DNA of 64,000 nt from DASZVB01 sp036272055. Lineage in GTDB: Bacteria > Myxococcota_A > Polyangia > Polyangiales > Polyangiaceae. Where the stretch lies: contig DATAZL010000145.1 in NCBI GenBank assembly GCA_036272055.1, positions 49,166 through 113,165 of the forward strand, given 5' to 3'. The position numbers and the translations under genes were made by a program. Below are positions 24,114 through 32,418 of this stretch, piece after piece. Position 1 is the first letter of the stretch. Each line of letters begins with the position of its first letter. The notes beneath the pieces are model-generated. The model did no database searches and had not been told where the DNA came from. It saw only the letters and a list, made by a program, of their open reading frames with translations.

Positions 24114-25170
24114 ATGGCCGATGAAATCGAGATGAAGTTCGAGCTCGCGCCGGATGCGATGCGCGAGCTCGAAGAGACGGCGTGGTTTCAAGGCCTCGAG
24201 CGCTCCGCCGAACGAGAAGAGCTCGTGAGCGTCTACTTCGACACGCCGAGGCTCGAGCTCCGGAAGCGGCGCTTTTCGTTACGCTTGCGACACGCAGGCG
24301 ACAAGCGCTCGCAGACGGTGAAGGCCGACGCTTCCGGACCATTTGCGCGCGGTGAATGGGAGACGGAAATCGAGGGCGGCACACCGGATCGCGAGCGCGC
24401 ACAGCAGACGGCGCTGAAGCCGCTCGCGACGAGCAAGCTGTGGAAGAAGCTCGAACCCATATTCGAGACGGAGATCCAGCGAACGACCATTCCGGTCGAC
24501 AGCAACGGCAGCCGGATCGAGATGGCCCTCGATCGAGGTTTCGTTCGTGCTCGGAGTCGGGGGTCTCTCTTCAAGGACGTCATCGACGATCCGGAGACGA
24601 AAAGCCTGAACGGCGAGCTGAAGTGGCTCACCGATCAGCTCGGCCCGGCACGGGACTACGACGTGTTCGTCGACGAGCTCATCTCGCCGGCAGAGAAGGC
24701 CACTCCGGAGGATGCGGATCTCGAAGAGCTCGCGGCGGTGGTTCGAGAGCGCCGCGCGGAAGGTTTCCGCGACGCCGCCCTCGCCGTCGACGGCGAACGG
24801 GAAGCTCCGAAAGCTCCGCTCGCTCGATGCCGCCCGACGCCACAAGCTCCGCATTGCAATCAAGAAGCTGCACTATGCAGCAGACTTCTTCCAGGCATCG
24901 TTTCCCGGCGCACGGCCGGAACGAAAAGCGTTCGAGCGCACTCTGAAGAAGTTGCAAGACACGCTCGGGCGACTGAACGACATCGTCGTGCACGAGCGAT
25001 TCGCTTCCACGATCAAGGAAGGAGCGCCGACGCGGAGCGGGCGCGCGCCCGGAGCGGCCGCAGCCTTCGCGATGGGTCGACTCACCGCCGGCGAGAACGA
25101 GGGCGTCGAGTCACTCGTGGAAAGAGCCATCGAAGCCGGAGCTCAGCTCCGGAAGGTGCCGCGGAAGTAG
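24114..25170 (+). pseudogene. CYTH–CHAD protein with internal deletion and frameshift
   Basis: Remnant of an inorganic-polyphosphate-associated CYTH–CHAD protein. The N-terminal CYTH part is clear: the ExExK motif as EIEMK in MADEIEMKFEL, then VYFDTPRLELRKRRFSLRLR. It ends near residue 150 at RGFVRARSRG and passes in frame into the middle of CHAD (SLFKDVIDDPETK, ELKWLTDQLGPARDYDVF). The last part of CYTH and the first part of CHAD are therefore missing. CHAD then changes frame between about 24750 and 24820. It continues as HKLRIAIKKLHYAADFF and LQDTLGRLNDIVVH to the stop at 25170. Both lesions argue for a true pseudogene. A 678-residue open frame across this region is an artefact of the frame change. 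Confidence 0.82.
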
Positions 25171-25391
25171 AGCCGCGGCGAACAGCTCGGAGCGCCGACG
25201 CACCCTTCGCTCAGGGATTCCACCTACAGATCGACATAGCGCCATCAAGTTGCCGAGTCGGCGACGAGTGCCTCGAAGCGTTCCAGACGTTCGCGAAATG
25301 CCGGATGGACCACCAGCCAGGCGAACGGCCGGACGCGGAAGAATGGGTGGCGACGCAACGGTCGCAGTCCGCAACGATGCGGGTGCGACTG
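25171..25391. other. Decayed intergenic segment with possible 3' gene fragment
   Basis: No intact gene. On the minus strand, 25245-25390 reads as a plausible protein C-terminus containing RPFAWLVVHPAFRERLERF and ending EALVADSAT-stop, with no start nearby. It may be the tail of a lost gene. I cannot name the family. Confidence 0.3.
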
Positions 25392-25772
25392 CTAGTCCGA
25401 AGGCGGCATGGGGCCCTCGGCCGGCTCGGAATCGTCGATGGTATCGGCGCCTGTGGACGCCGCAGAGAAGGCACCGCGTTTCGCCGGCACATGCGGCAGA
25501 TTCGGCGCGCCGATCTCGCCCTCGCTGATGCCGAGCTCGCGGTCGAGCTTCGCGTCGTGGCCGGCGGAAGCTCGTTGGGCGTCGTCAAAAGGAGCGCCGG
25601 CGAGCACACCGATCACCCCTCCGATCACGGCACCAGCGATTGCGCCGGGCGGCCCTGCCATCGCACCCATCGCCGCACCGCTGAGCGCGCCCGCAGCTCC
25701 GATCGCGGTCCGACGCGCTCGCCGACGCTGCGTACTGGTCCGAACGTCCGATTCATGAATTGGGTTGGCCAT
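25392..25772 (-). CDS. Small glycine-zipper protein
   Basis: 126 residues, no recognised enzyme domain. A basic N-terminus (TSTQRRRARRT) precedes a hydrophobic Gly/Ala-rich stretch of about 50 residues (AAMGAMAGPPGAIAGAVIGG, VIGVLAGAP) typical of glycine-zipper membrane proteins. An acidic soluble tail follows. It lies between two degraded genes, so it may itself be a survivor in a decaying region. Coding status is supported by the coherent amphipathic plan but not by a family match. Confidence 0.5.
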   Translation of the reverse strand: MANPIHESDVRTSTQRRRARRTAIGAAGALSGAAMGAMAGPPGAIAGAVIGGVIGVLAGAPFDDAQRASAGHDAKLDRELGISEGEIGAPNLPHVPAKRGAFSAASTGADTIDDSEPAEGPMPPSD

Positions 25773-25841
25773 GCATCGGTGGATGCACGATCCGGACCTG
25801 TCCGCGCCGCACGACCCGTCAATACGCGTTTCATCACCGGC

Positions 25842-26194
25842 TCAACCTACAGGTCCGAGCAAGTGCACCGGAGCGCTGCCGTCCCACGATTGCGCGGCCG
25901 CGCGGACCATCCCGAAGAATTCGTCGACCGACGCGGTCACCTCGATGAGCTCGAGCATGCTGCCGAGCGCAGCGGAGGTATCGAAATAGACGGGGCGCTG
26001 CCGTTCTGCTGGATCAACTCGATGCACATCGGGCCGCTGAAAGAGAGCGCCAGGGTGATGTCCAGCTCGCCCGGTTCGCCCCGGTAACGAACGTCGATCA
26101 ACGGGAAATGGGGGAGGTAAAAAAACGGACCCACGCCCAGCGTGTCAGTCCACTGCTGCATCGCGCGCCCGATGTCGGCCACCACGTAAGCCAT
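25842..26194 (-). pseudogene. VOC (glyoxalase/bleomycin-resistance) family pseudogene
   Basis: The N-terminal half of a vicinal-oxygen-chelate protein reads MAYVVADIGRAMQQW, LGVGPFFYLPHF and LDITLALSFSGPMCIELIQQ. In another frame the C-terminal end follows directly: TSAALGSMLELIEVTAS, FFGMVRAAAQSWDG, DG-x-x-P. The central part of the fold, normally several tens of residues between these two blocks, is absent. There is thus a deletion as well as a frame change. The minus-strand frame is open upstream of 26194, so the original start may have been earlier. Confidence 0.72.
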
Positions 26195-26382
26195 CTGAAC
26201 GACGACTCCCGCGCGATGAAGGGACCATGAAAGCTGCCTCGTGCCCCTGCATTCGGGCGGGACGAGCGGTCCTTACCGCTCGTCCTTCCGAGAGGATATG
26301 GTCAACCTATCTCGGCAAATCCCCTCCCCACCGAAATTGCGCCAGTGCTCATAATCGATGGGGAACGGCACCCCTAACCGAG

Positions 26383-27216
26383 GTGGCCCGACCCGAACCG
26401 AGGCATCGTATTTTTGGCTGGTTACGCCGAGTCCCGTTCAGCGTGGCCCTGGGCTCGGGCATCGCAACGTGCCTCGCCGGCTGCGGCGGCAACTCCGGTG
26501 GTGCGCTTTCAGGGAGTACTCCCTACGACCCCGGTTACGCGACGGTCATCGGCGACGCCGGCGACGAGGGACCGGTTTCGACCGCGGGCTGTGGCGATGC
26601 GACGTGCGAGTCGACCCGCGACCGCTGTGGCGCCGACGGAGCCGCCGACGTGATCGTCGACGCGAACGGAACGGTCGTGGACGTCATCTGCTATGGCCAG
26701 GACGTCAGCGTCGTTCACGTGCCCGTGGACGAGATCCCGAGCTACACGACGCCGGGCAACAATGCCGTGCTCGTGATCGACGGCGTGGACGACGGAGTCG
26801 ACGTCGCCGGCGACGTGACGGTCAGCGGCAACAACGCCATCATCTACGGCAGCGGCCCGGGCACGTCGGTCATCGGCGGCACCGTCCTCGTCGAGAAGAA
26901 TAACGCGACGATTCGCGGGGTCCGAATCCTGGGTGATCTCACCATCGAAAAGAACAACACCAAGCTCGTCGATTGCGTCATCGAGGGTAACCTGAACATC
27001 GACGGCAACAACACGACGGTCGCCGCGTGCGACATTTTCGGAACGGTGACGATCCAGGCGAACAACACGGTTCTCGTGGACGATCGCTTCGACGGGACGG
27101 ATGCGATCTCCGGAGGGAACCTGACATGTAACAGTGACGTGCGTTTCGACGACGTCGACGGTGACCGCGTCATTGAGTCGACCGAAGTCGGCGGTCCGGT
27201 GGTATGCGACAGGTGA
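26383..27216 (+). CDS. Beta-helix lipoprotein with NNx repeats
   Basis: 277-residue surface lipoprotein (start GTG 26383). The signal peptide ends CLAGC. After a Cys-containing segment (GCGDATCESTRDRCGA) come at least six repeats about 20-23 residues apart, marked GNNAVLVIDG, GNNAIIYGS, KNNATIRGV, KNNTKLVDC, GNNTTVAAC and ANNTVLVDD. The stacked Asn-Asn positions are typical of a right-handed parallel beta-helix with Asn ladders. A longer open frame starts at 26227 but its first 52 residues show no signal peptide. The stop overlaps the next ATG as TGATG, so the fibro-slime protein is coupled. Function unknown; an adhesin or glycan-binding role is inferred. Confidence 0.68.
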   Translation: MARPEPRHRIFGWLRRVPFSVALGSGIATCLAGCGGNSGGALSGSTPYDPGYATVIGDAGDEGPVSTAGCGDATCESTRDRCGADGAADVIVDANGTVVDVICYGQDVSVVHVPVDEIPSYTTPGNNAVLVIDGVDDGVDVAGDVTVSGNNAIIYGSGPGTSVIGGTVLVEKNNATIRGVRILGDLTIEKNNTKLVDCVIEGNLNIDGNNTTVAACDIFGTVTIQANNTVLVDDRFDGTDAISGGNLTCNSDVRFDDVDGDRVIESTEVGGPVVCDR

Positions 27217-28229
27217 TGAGTCCGTCAGGTCCCGTCGTTCGGGCGTTGGTAGGCGTCGCCGCTGCATCGGTGCTCGCGCTCCTCGCCGTCGGATGCAGCA
27301 GCACGTCGAGCGGCGAGGACACGGGGCCCGCCGTTACGCCGGGAACCGGAGGAGCTCCGCCCTTCGTCGGGATCGCTGGAACCCAGGGCGGAAGTAACGC
27401 CGTGGGTCCGGGGAACCCGGGCATCACGACGCCCGTTCCCTCGGTGTTCGTGAAGGCGGACATCGGAGGCTACGCACTGGGAGCGCCGACCAACGGCGAC
27501 GTGGTGTCAGGCGGGACCTCGATCGATCCCGATGGCGGCACCGGCTGCAACGTGATGCTGGCCATCGTTCGCGACTTCAAGGGAATCAACGAGGACGCCG
27601 GGCACCCCGACTTCGAAGCATTCTCCGGCAAGGACGCGACCACGGGCCTGGTCGCAGCGGAGCTCGGCGCCGATCGCAAACCGGTGTACGCGTCTCGCTG
27701 CGAGGCCTCGCCGGACAAGGCGTCGTGCCCCTATGGGCAAATGACGACCAGCAAGCCCGATTTCGACGAGTGGTATCGTTTCACCGACGGCGTGAACAAG
27801 CCTTATCAGCTGTTCCTGCAGTTCGACGCGAATCACGGCGTCTACACGTTCGCCAGTACCGCGTTCTTTCCGCTCGATGACGCCGGCTGGGGTAACTCTC
27901 CGCACAAGAGTCACCACAATTTCGGATTCACGACCGAGCTCCATACCCGCTTCGCCTACAACGGCGGTGAGGTCTTCAGCTTCACCGGTGACGACGACCT
28001 GTGGGTGTTCGTGAACGGGAAGCTTGCGATCGATCTCGGTGGACTTCACCCGTCCAAGAGCCGGACCCTAGATCTCGACGCTTCGTCGGGAGAGCTCGGC
28101 ATCGTCAAAGGCCAGTCGTACGACCTCGAGCTATTTCACGCCGAGCGTCACTCGGCGAATTCGGATTTTCGCGTCGACACCACCCTGTCCTTCACGAACT
28201 GCGGAACCGTCGTCCCCGAGATCCGCTGA
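27216..28229 (+). CDS. Fibro-slime domain lipoprotein
   Basis: 337-residue lipoprotein. The signal peptide ends LAVGCSS, then a Gly/Pro-rich linker (TPGTGGAPP, NPGITTPVP). The rest matches the fibro-slime domain (PA14-like, TIGR02148) found in Fibrobacter, Dictyostelium and myxobacteria: VRDFKGIN near the start, HPDFEAFSG, and the signature FSFTGDDDLWVFVNGKLAID followed by LGGLHP. It ends DFRVDTTLSFTNCG. An in-frame ATG at 27204 would give a 13-nt overlap; 27216 is preferred. It probably contributes to extracellular matrix or carbohydrate contact together with the coupled beta-helix protein. Confidence 0.85.
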   Translation: MSPSGPVVRALVGVAAASVLALLAVGCSSTSSGEDTGPAVTPGTGGAPPFVGIAGTQGGSNAVGPGNPGITTPVPSVFVKADIGGYALGAPTNGDVVSGGTSIDPDGGTGCNVMLAIVRDFKGINEDAGHPDFEAFSGKDATTGLVAAELGADRKPVYASRCEASPDKASCPYGQMTTSKPDFDEWYRFTDGVNKPYQLFLQFDANHGVYTFASTAFFPLDDAGWGNSPHKSHHNFGFTTELHTRFAYNGGEVFSFTGDDDLWVFVNGKLAIDLGGLHPSKSRTLDLDASSGELGIVKGQSYDLELFHAERHSANSDFRVDTTLSFTNCGTVVPEIR

Positions 28230-28287
28230 ACGGCAAACCGGCGACACCCGTTCCAAAGGTTTTTCCGCTCCCCCGTGTCAGACTCCC

Positions 28288-28962
28288 ATGGTGGAGCTGT
28301 CGCGTCGTCGGGTGCTCCTCTTACCGGTCGCGTCGCTGCTCGGTACCGTCTTCTCCAGTTCCGTTGCGTCGTCGTCGGAGCCTTCCGGCGTGGAGATAGT
28401 GCCGCTCGGAGGTGCGCAAGGGGAAGCAGAGGTGCGCGCCGTCGTCGACGCGATAGGAGCGTTCTTCACCGTGCCCGTAGCGATGCGAGAGCCTCTGGAC
28501 CTGCCGAAGGCCGCTTACTATCCGCCGCGCGGTCGATATCGCGCAGAGCGCTTGCTCGAGTTCCTGGCGGCCAACGTGACGACGCGGGCGCACGTCGCGC
28601 TGGGGCTCACGACGGTGGACATCTCGACGACGAAAGGGCGCATCGCCGACTGGGGCATCCTCGGCCTCGCGACGCTCGACGGGCGCTCTGCGGTGCTGTC
28701 GTCGTTCCGGTGCCGGCGAGGCGCGCCCGACGCGTCGCACGCGCGGGAGCGCTTCGCGAAGACCGCCGTGCACGAGCTCGGACACTCCTTCGGTCTTCCG
28801 CATTGCGCGACACCGGGCTGCCTGATGCACGACGGCGAGGGCTCCGTCCTCACCTCCGACAGAGAAGCCGACTTCTGCGCCTCGACGCGCGCGCGCCTCG
28901 CCGCAGCGGGCGTGCTCCGCGCGGGCGCGGTGTCGCCATTCACTATGCCGAAGAGCGGATAG
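28288..28962 (+). CDS. Archaemetzincin-like zinc metalloprotease, exported
   Basis: 224-residue member of or relative to the archaemetzincin (M54) family. The zinc motif is HELGHSFGLPH (162-172), directly followed by Cys173, Cys178 and Met180 as in the family pattern HExxHxxGxxHCx4CxM. The family's C-terminal CxxC is incomplete: Cys197 is followed by Ala-Ser-Thr with no second Cys. An N-terminal SRRRVLLLPVASLLG looks like a Tat/Sec signal, unusual because most archaemetzincins are cytosolic. It lies 58 nt after the fibro-slime gene and may be co-transcribed. Proteolytic activity is plausible since all three zinc His and the catalytic Glu are present. Confidence 0.78.
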   Translation: MVELSRRRVLLLPVASLLGTVFSSSVASSSEPSGVEIVPLGGAQGEAEVRAVVDAIGAFFTVPVAMREPLDLPKAAYYPPRGRYRAERLLEFLAANVTTRAHVALGLTTVDISTTKGRIADWGILGLATLDGRSAVLSSFRCRRGAPDASHARERFAKTAVHELGHSFGLPHCATPGCLMHDGEGSVLTSDREADFCASTRARLAAAGVLRAGAVSPFTMPKSG

Positions 28963-29000
28963 CACTCTTGCGCCGGCTCATGACTCTCGCGTCCAGGTAC

Positions 29001-29912
29001 TCAACGGAGCGAGCTCGCGAAGCGGGCGAACTCGTCCGCGAGCCGCTTCGGGGTCTCGAGATGCGGGCAATGCCCCACCCCTTCGAGCACGACGAGCTTC
29101 GCGCCAGGGATACTGCGTGCGAGGTGCTGACCATGTGAAAGCGGAAAGAGCGAATCCCGATCTCCCCAGACGACGAGCGTCGGGACGCGTATCGCTTCGA
29201 GCTCCGTGAAACTCCCACCCGTGGTCGAGGCGCGCACCTCGCTCTGCAGCATGTCGGCGACGAGCCGCTCATACCAGTTCGCCGAGCGCCTGAGCTCGGC
29301 AGCGAGCCGCACACGCACGGGCCGTGGGATGTACGGCTGGCGCTCGAAGACGCGCCCGAGGAAGCGCTCGAACCCTTCGCGATCGCGGACGGCGAACAAA
29401 TTCTGCCCGTCACGCATCTCGTCGTTTACCGAGCGCACGCCGGTGAGATCTATCCCGCCGCTGTTGACGGCAACGAGCGACACCACCCGTTCCGGTCCCT
29501 CGGCAGCGGCAACGGCGATGGCCGCCGTTCCACCGAGCGAGTTTCCCATCAAGTGGTACCGGTTACCGCCCAGATCGCGAACCACTTCGCGCATCCACGT
29601 CCCGTACGCCTGGAGCGTGTGCTTCTCCGTCGGGTCGACCCAGCCTTCTCCGAACCCGGGCATCGCCGGCGCGACGACACGATATCGACGCATCAGCCGC
29701 GCCGCGGTTCGCAGGAACGAGTCCGGTTCGTCGTTGAAGCCGTGGAGCCAGACGATGGTGCCGTCCCTCGCCTCGCCGCATTCGAGGTAGGGCGTGACGC
29801 GGCCGCGTGCGTCCGTATGCCGCCCCACTCGAGCACGCACCGCACGGCGCTGCGCGACCTGAACGAGGCGCAAGATCCCAGCGCCGAGCGACTCTTCCAT
29901 CCGTGAGAACAT
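29001..29912 (-). CDS. Alpha/beta-hydrolase
   Basis: Serine hydrolase, 303 residues, of the esterase/epoxide-hydrolase-like superfamily. Oxyanion segment WLHGFNDEPDSF, nucleophile elbow MGNSLGG, acid Asp in VWGDRDSLFP, and terminal His in GVGHCPHLE are all in order. A cap-like helical segment lies between the elbow and the acid. No signal peptide; the ATG at 29912 or 29900 could start it. It is followed by the archaemetzincin gene convergently, and the lipoprotein at 29925 is encoded just upstream on the same strand. Substrate unknown. Confidence 0.88.
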   Translation of the reverse strand: MFSRMEESLGAGILRLVQVAQRRAVRARVGRHTDARGRVTPYLECGEARDGTIVWLHGFNDEPDSFLRTAARLMRRYRVVAPAMPGFGEGWVDPTEKHTLQAYGTWMREVVRDLGGNRYHLMGNSLGGTAAIAVAAAEGPERVVSLVAVNSGGIDLTGVRSVNDEMRDGQNLFAVRDREGFERFLGRVFERQPYIPRPVRVRLAAELRRSANWYERLVADMLQSEVRASTTGGSFTELEAIRVPTLVVWGDRDSLFPLSHGQHLARSIPGAKLVVLEGVGHCPHLETPKRLADEFARFASSLR

Positions 29913-29924
29913 TGGCGCGAAAAC

Positions 29925-30470
29925 TCAGGGCGATTGCGTCGTTGCCGAGCCGGAGGGGATGCCCTGCGCCTCGGCGATGAGCGCTGCAATCGTCTGACAC
30001 TCCGGCACCTTGCCGGTCTGGACGTTGCCGCACGCCAACTTCGGAACGTTGCGCAGGCAACTGGCGAGGGCAGTCTTTTCGGTGTCGTCGAGCTCGGTCT
30101 TGGGCGCCTTGTCCTTGAACGAGCGCGTATTCTTGAGGCACGCCTCCTGCGACGGGATCTGCATCGCAAGCATCATCTTCTGCTGTGGCGGAAGAGCCGA
30201 CAGCATCTTCTCGCGGCAGACCGCCACGCGCTTGCACAGCGCCGTCGCGTATTCATCGACCCAGGGTGGCGCTTCGATCTTCTTCGGTTCCGCGGACACG
30301 ACGGGGGCAGGAGCGGGCGGAGGTGTGGAGGCCGCGATTGCCGGCACGCGTGCCGAGAGCGCTTCCTCGACGGAGGTGGCCGTTGCCTTCTTGTCTCCGC
30401 TGTCGCACGCAATGGCGACGCTCGTGCCGGCGAGCGCGACCATCAAGTGCTGAATTGTCCGACGAACCAT
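29925..30470 (-). CDS. Lipoprotein with Cys pairs, unknown function
   Basis: 181 residues from the ATG at 30470. A signal peptide with Cys at VAIACDSG is followed by a Pro/Ala-rich linker (STPPPAPAPVVSAEPKK). A helical domain carries six Cys (ALCKRVAVCREKM, EACLKNT, ASCLRN, LACGN, PECQT) spaced like a disulfide-linked helical bundle. An upstream start at 30509 would add 13 residues before the signal and is less likely. It lies 12 nt before the hydrolase start and is probably co-transcribed with it. No named family recognised. Confidence 0.6.
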   Translation of the reverse strand: MVRRTIQHLMVALAGTSVAIACDSGDKKATATSVEEALSARVPAIAASTPPPAPAPVVSAEPKKIEAPPWVDEYATALCKRVAVCREKMLSALPPQQKMMLAMQIPSQEACLKNTRSFKDKAPKTELDDTEKTALASCLRNVPKLACGNVQTGKVPECQTIAALIAEAQGIPSGSATTQSP

Positions 30471-30632
30471 CGATTCTCTACCTACCTTCAATGACGAACT
30501 GGGGCGCATCCTACATCGAAACTCACCCTCGATGCGCCCCTCCCCCGAGAAGTACTCGGCTTTCTGGGTGACGCATGCCGCTGTGTTTCCTCATTGCCCG
30601 CGCGGTCGATTATTCGGGTAACTTGGTGAGTC

Positions 30633-32009
30633 ATGCGCACGACGTGGATGGCGGGGCTGGCACTGGCATGGGCGGGCTGCAACTCGAGCCACGGCGGTAG
30701 CGGCCATGGCGACGCCGGCCGCGACTCGATGTCGGATTCTGGCACCGGCGGCTCGCCGACGGCGAACGGAGGTTCGGCAACTGGCGGCCGGCGTTCGTCA
30801 GATGGGGGCGACTCGAACGGCGGCGTGCGCGCGTCGAGTGGCGGCGCGTCGAGTGGCGGCGCGTCGAGTGGCGGCGCTTCGAGTGGCGGCGCTCACCCGC
30901 AGCTCGACGCGGGGCCGCCGCTGCCCGACCCCTGCATCGAGGGCGGCACCTGCCCCTCCGGGGAATGGATCGACGTCACGCCTCGAGGTGTGAACCTCAC
31001 GGGGGATCTCGCTTGCGGCAACTACGGCACGGAATCGATGGCGCGCGATCCGGCGCGCGCGTCCGATTTCTACACCCTGTTCATGTGCCAGGGCGTGTGG
31101 AAATCCAGCGACTACGGTCAGACGTGGCACGGCCCGATCAACACCGGGACCTTGGGAAGCACGATGGGCGACTGCGCCGGTGGCATCACCATGCCACCAC
31201 ACGACGCGGGCTCACCGAAGCTCTACGCGGCCTGCATTCGCGGCAACGGCATCGGCTTCTGGCGTTCGACGAATGGCGGCGTCGACTGGGCCCGCTACAC
31301 CGTGGAGCCCGGCGGCGCGCGACAGGATTTCTATCCCCCGGTCGTCGATCCTTACGACTCGAACCATCTTCTGATGCCCGGCCACGAGATGAACGTCCTC
31401 GTCGAGAGCGCCGATGGCGGACAGACCTGGAAGAGCGTCGCAACCGATGCTGGCATGAGCCAGGACGGTGGCACCGCGGAGGTTTTCTTCATCGACACCG
31501 GGGACGCCGCCACGACGCGCACGACGTTTCTCTGGCTCGGCCAACAATCCACGCGCTACGGGACGTGGCGCACGACGAACGCGGGCGGGAGCTGGACGCG
31601 TGTCGACAAGAACGAACATCCCCACGGCACCGCACAGATCTACCAACCCGACGCGAGCGGCGTCGTATACATGGGTGGAGCGTATTCCGATAGCGGCTGG
31701 GGTGTCCTGCGCAGCGGCGACTACGGCAAGACATGGACGCACGTCGGCGGAACGGGCGGCGAAGCCGTCGTGTTTGGAACGAGGAAGAACGTTTTTGCAA
31801 TGAGCAGCGGTGCCGTCGCGCCGACCGACACGGCGGACCCCAGCCTGGAGCTCGCTGCACAACCGGGCACCGGCACGTGGTCCATGCCGGGCACGCCGAC
31901 TGCAATGCGGATCGGCGCCGCCCAGGCAGCCGTCGCGAACGACGGCGTGCACGACGTCATCGTGACGGCGAACTGGGGCGCCGGACTCTGGCGCTACATC
32001 GACCCATGA
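30633..32009 (+). CDS. Lipoprotein with Asp-box (BNR/sortilin-like) beta-propeller
   Basis: 458-residue surface lipoprotein. The lipobox is AWAGC near residue 16. A long Gly/Ser linker includes four GASSG units. The propeller region shows five Asp-box motifs: SSDYGQTW, STNGGVDW, SADGGQTW, TTNAGGSW and SGDYGKTW. Such repeats build six- to ten-bladed propellers in sialidase-like, VPS10/sortilin-like and xyloglucanase proteins. No catalytic glycosidase residues are identified. It is probably a secreted glycan- or protein-binding module. Convergent with the small barrel protein at 32080, with a hairpin between. Confidence 0.78.
   Translation: MRTTWMAGLALAWAGCNSSHGGSGHGDAGRDSMSDSGTGGSPTANGGSATGGRRSSDGGDSNGGVRASSGGASSGGASSGGASSGGAHPQLDAGPPLPDPCIEGGTCPSGEWIDVTPRGVNLTGDLACGNYGTESMARDPARASDFYTLFMCQGVWKSSDYGQTWHGPINTGTLGSTMGDCAGGITMPPHDAGSPKLYAACIRGNGIGFWRSTNGGVDWARYTVEPGGARQDFYPPVVDPYDSNHLLMPGHEMNVLVESADGGQTWKSVATDAGMSQDGGTAEVFFIDTGDAATTRTTFLWLGQQSTRYGTWRTTNAGGSWTRVDKNEHPHGTAQIYQPDASGVVYMGGAYSDSGWGVLRSGDYGKTWTHVGGTGGEAVVFGTRKNVFAMSSGAVAPTDTADPSLELAAQPGTGTWSMPGTPTAMRIGAAQAAVANDGVHDVIVTANWGAGLWRYIDP
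30831..30890 (+). repeat. Four-copy 15-bp tandem repeat
   Basis: Unit GCGTCGAGTGGCGGC is repeated four times with one T substitution in the last copy, encoding ASSGG in frame. The near identity marks it as a likely length-variable microsatellite in the linker of the propeller lipoprotein. Confidence 0.88.
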
Positions 32010-32023
32010 CAGAAAGCGGTCCA

Positions 32024-32053
32024 GTCCGTCCTCTTCACGGTGAGAGGGCGGAC
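32024..32053. terminator. Hairpin between convergent genes
   Basis: GTCCG-T-CCTCT pairs with AGAGG-G-CGGAC around the loop TCACGGTG, giving a ten-pair stem with one mismatch, 15 nt after the propeller stop. There is no clear T-tract. Likely bidirectional terminator. Confidence 0.55.
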
Positions 32054-32079
32054 CGGAACCAGCGTGGATAATTCACGCC

Positions 32080-32352
32080 TCAGGCTTCGTACTTGCCTCC
32101 CAGGACCGCGGCTTGCGGTTTGCCCACGTGGCCGGCTTCCTTGAGGATCGGCGGGACCTCGGGATCGGAGACGAAATTCTTGAAGCCCTGCTCGTCCCAG
32201 TCGAAGATCACCCATACACGGTCGGTCTCGACGGGGTCGCGGAAGACGGCAGCGCCGCGCGATCCGTGCTCCTTGCGCTTCACGGCGCCCTTCGTGGAAA
32301 AGATCTTGAGGAATTGGTCGAAGTCTTCGACCTTCGTGGTTGCAAGCATCAT
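32080..32352 (-). CDS. Small dimeric alpha/beta-barrel (ABM-like) protein
   Basis: 90-residue protein with the look of a ferredoxin-like dimeric barrel. VEDFDQFLKIFSTKGAVKR is followed by a charged turn and the strand DRVWVIFDWDEQGF, then FVSDPEVPPILKEAG. Antibiotic-biosynthesis-monooxygenase-like and related stress proteins share this plan, but no catalytic residue is diagnostic. AAGGA lies about 9 nt upstream of the ATG. It lies downstream of the substrate-binding protein gene on the same strand with a 66-nt gap, possibly one transcript. Confidence 0.6.
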   Translation of the reverse strand: MMLATTKVEDFDQFLKIFSTKGAVKRKEHGSRGAAVFRDPVETDRVWVIFDWDEQGFKNFVSDPEVPPILKEAGHVGKPQAAVLGGKYEA

Positions 32353-32418
32353 TTGTGTATTCCTTGGTTCGCGGTTGTAACGTATTGGGGTTTACAGGGA
32401 GTATTTAGGGACGTCGGT

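Noticed and set aside
24051..26087. 678-residue plus-strand open frame
   Set aside because: It starts inside the oxidoreductase end, follows the CYTH frame and then runs on through unrelated Arg/His-rich sequence. CHAD homology continues in another frame and the reverse strand holds the VOC and glycine-zipper genes.
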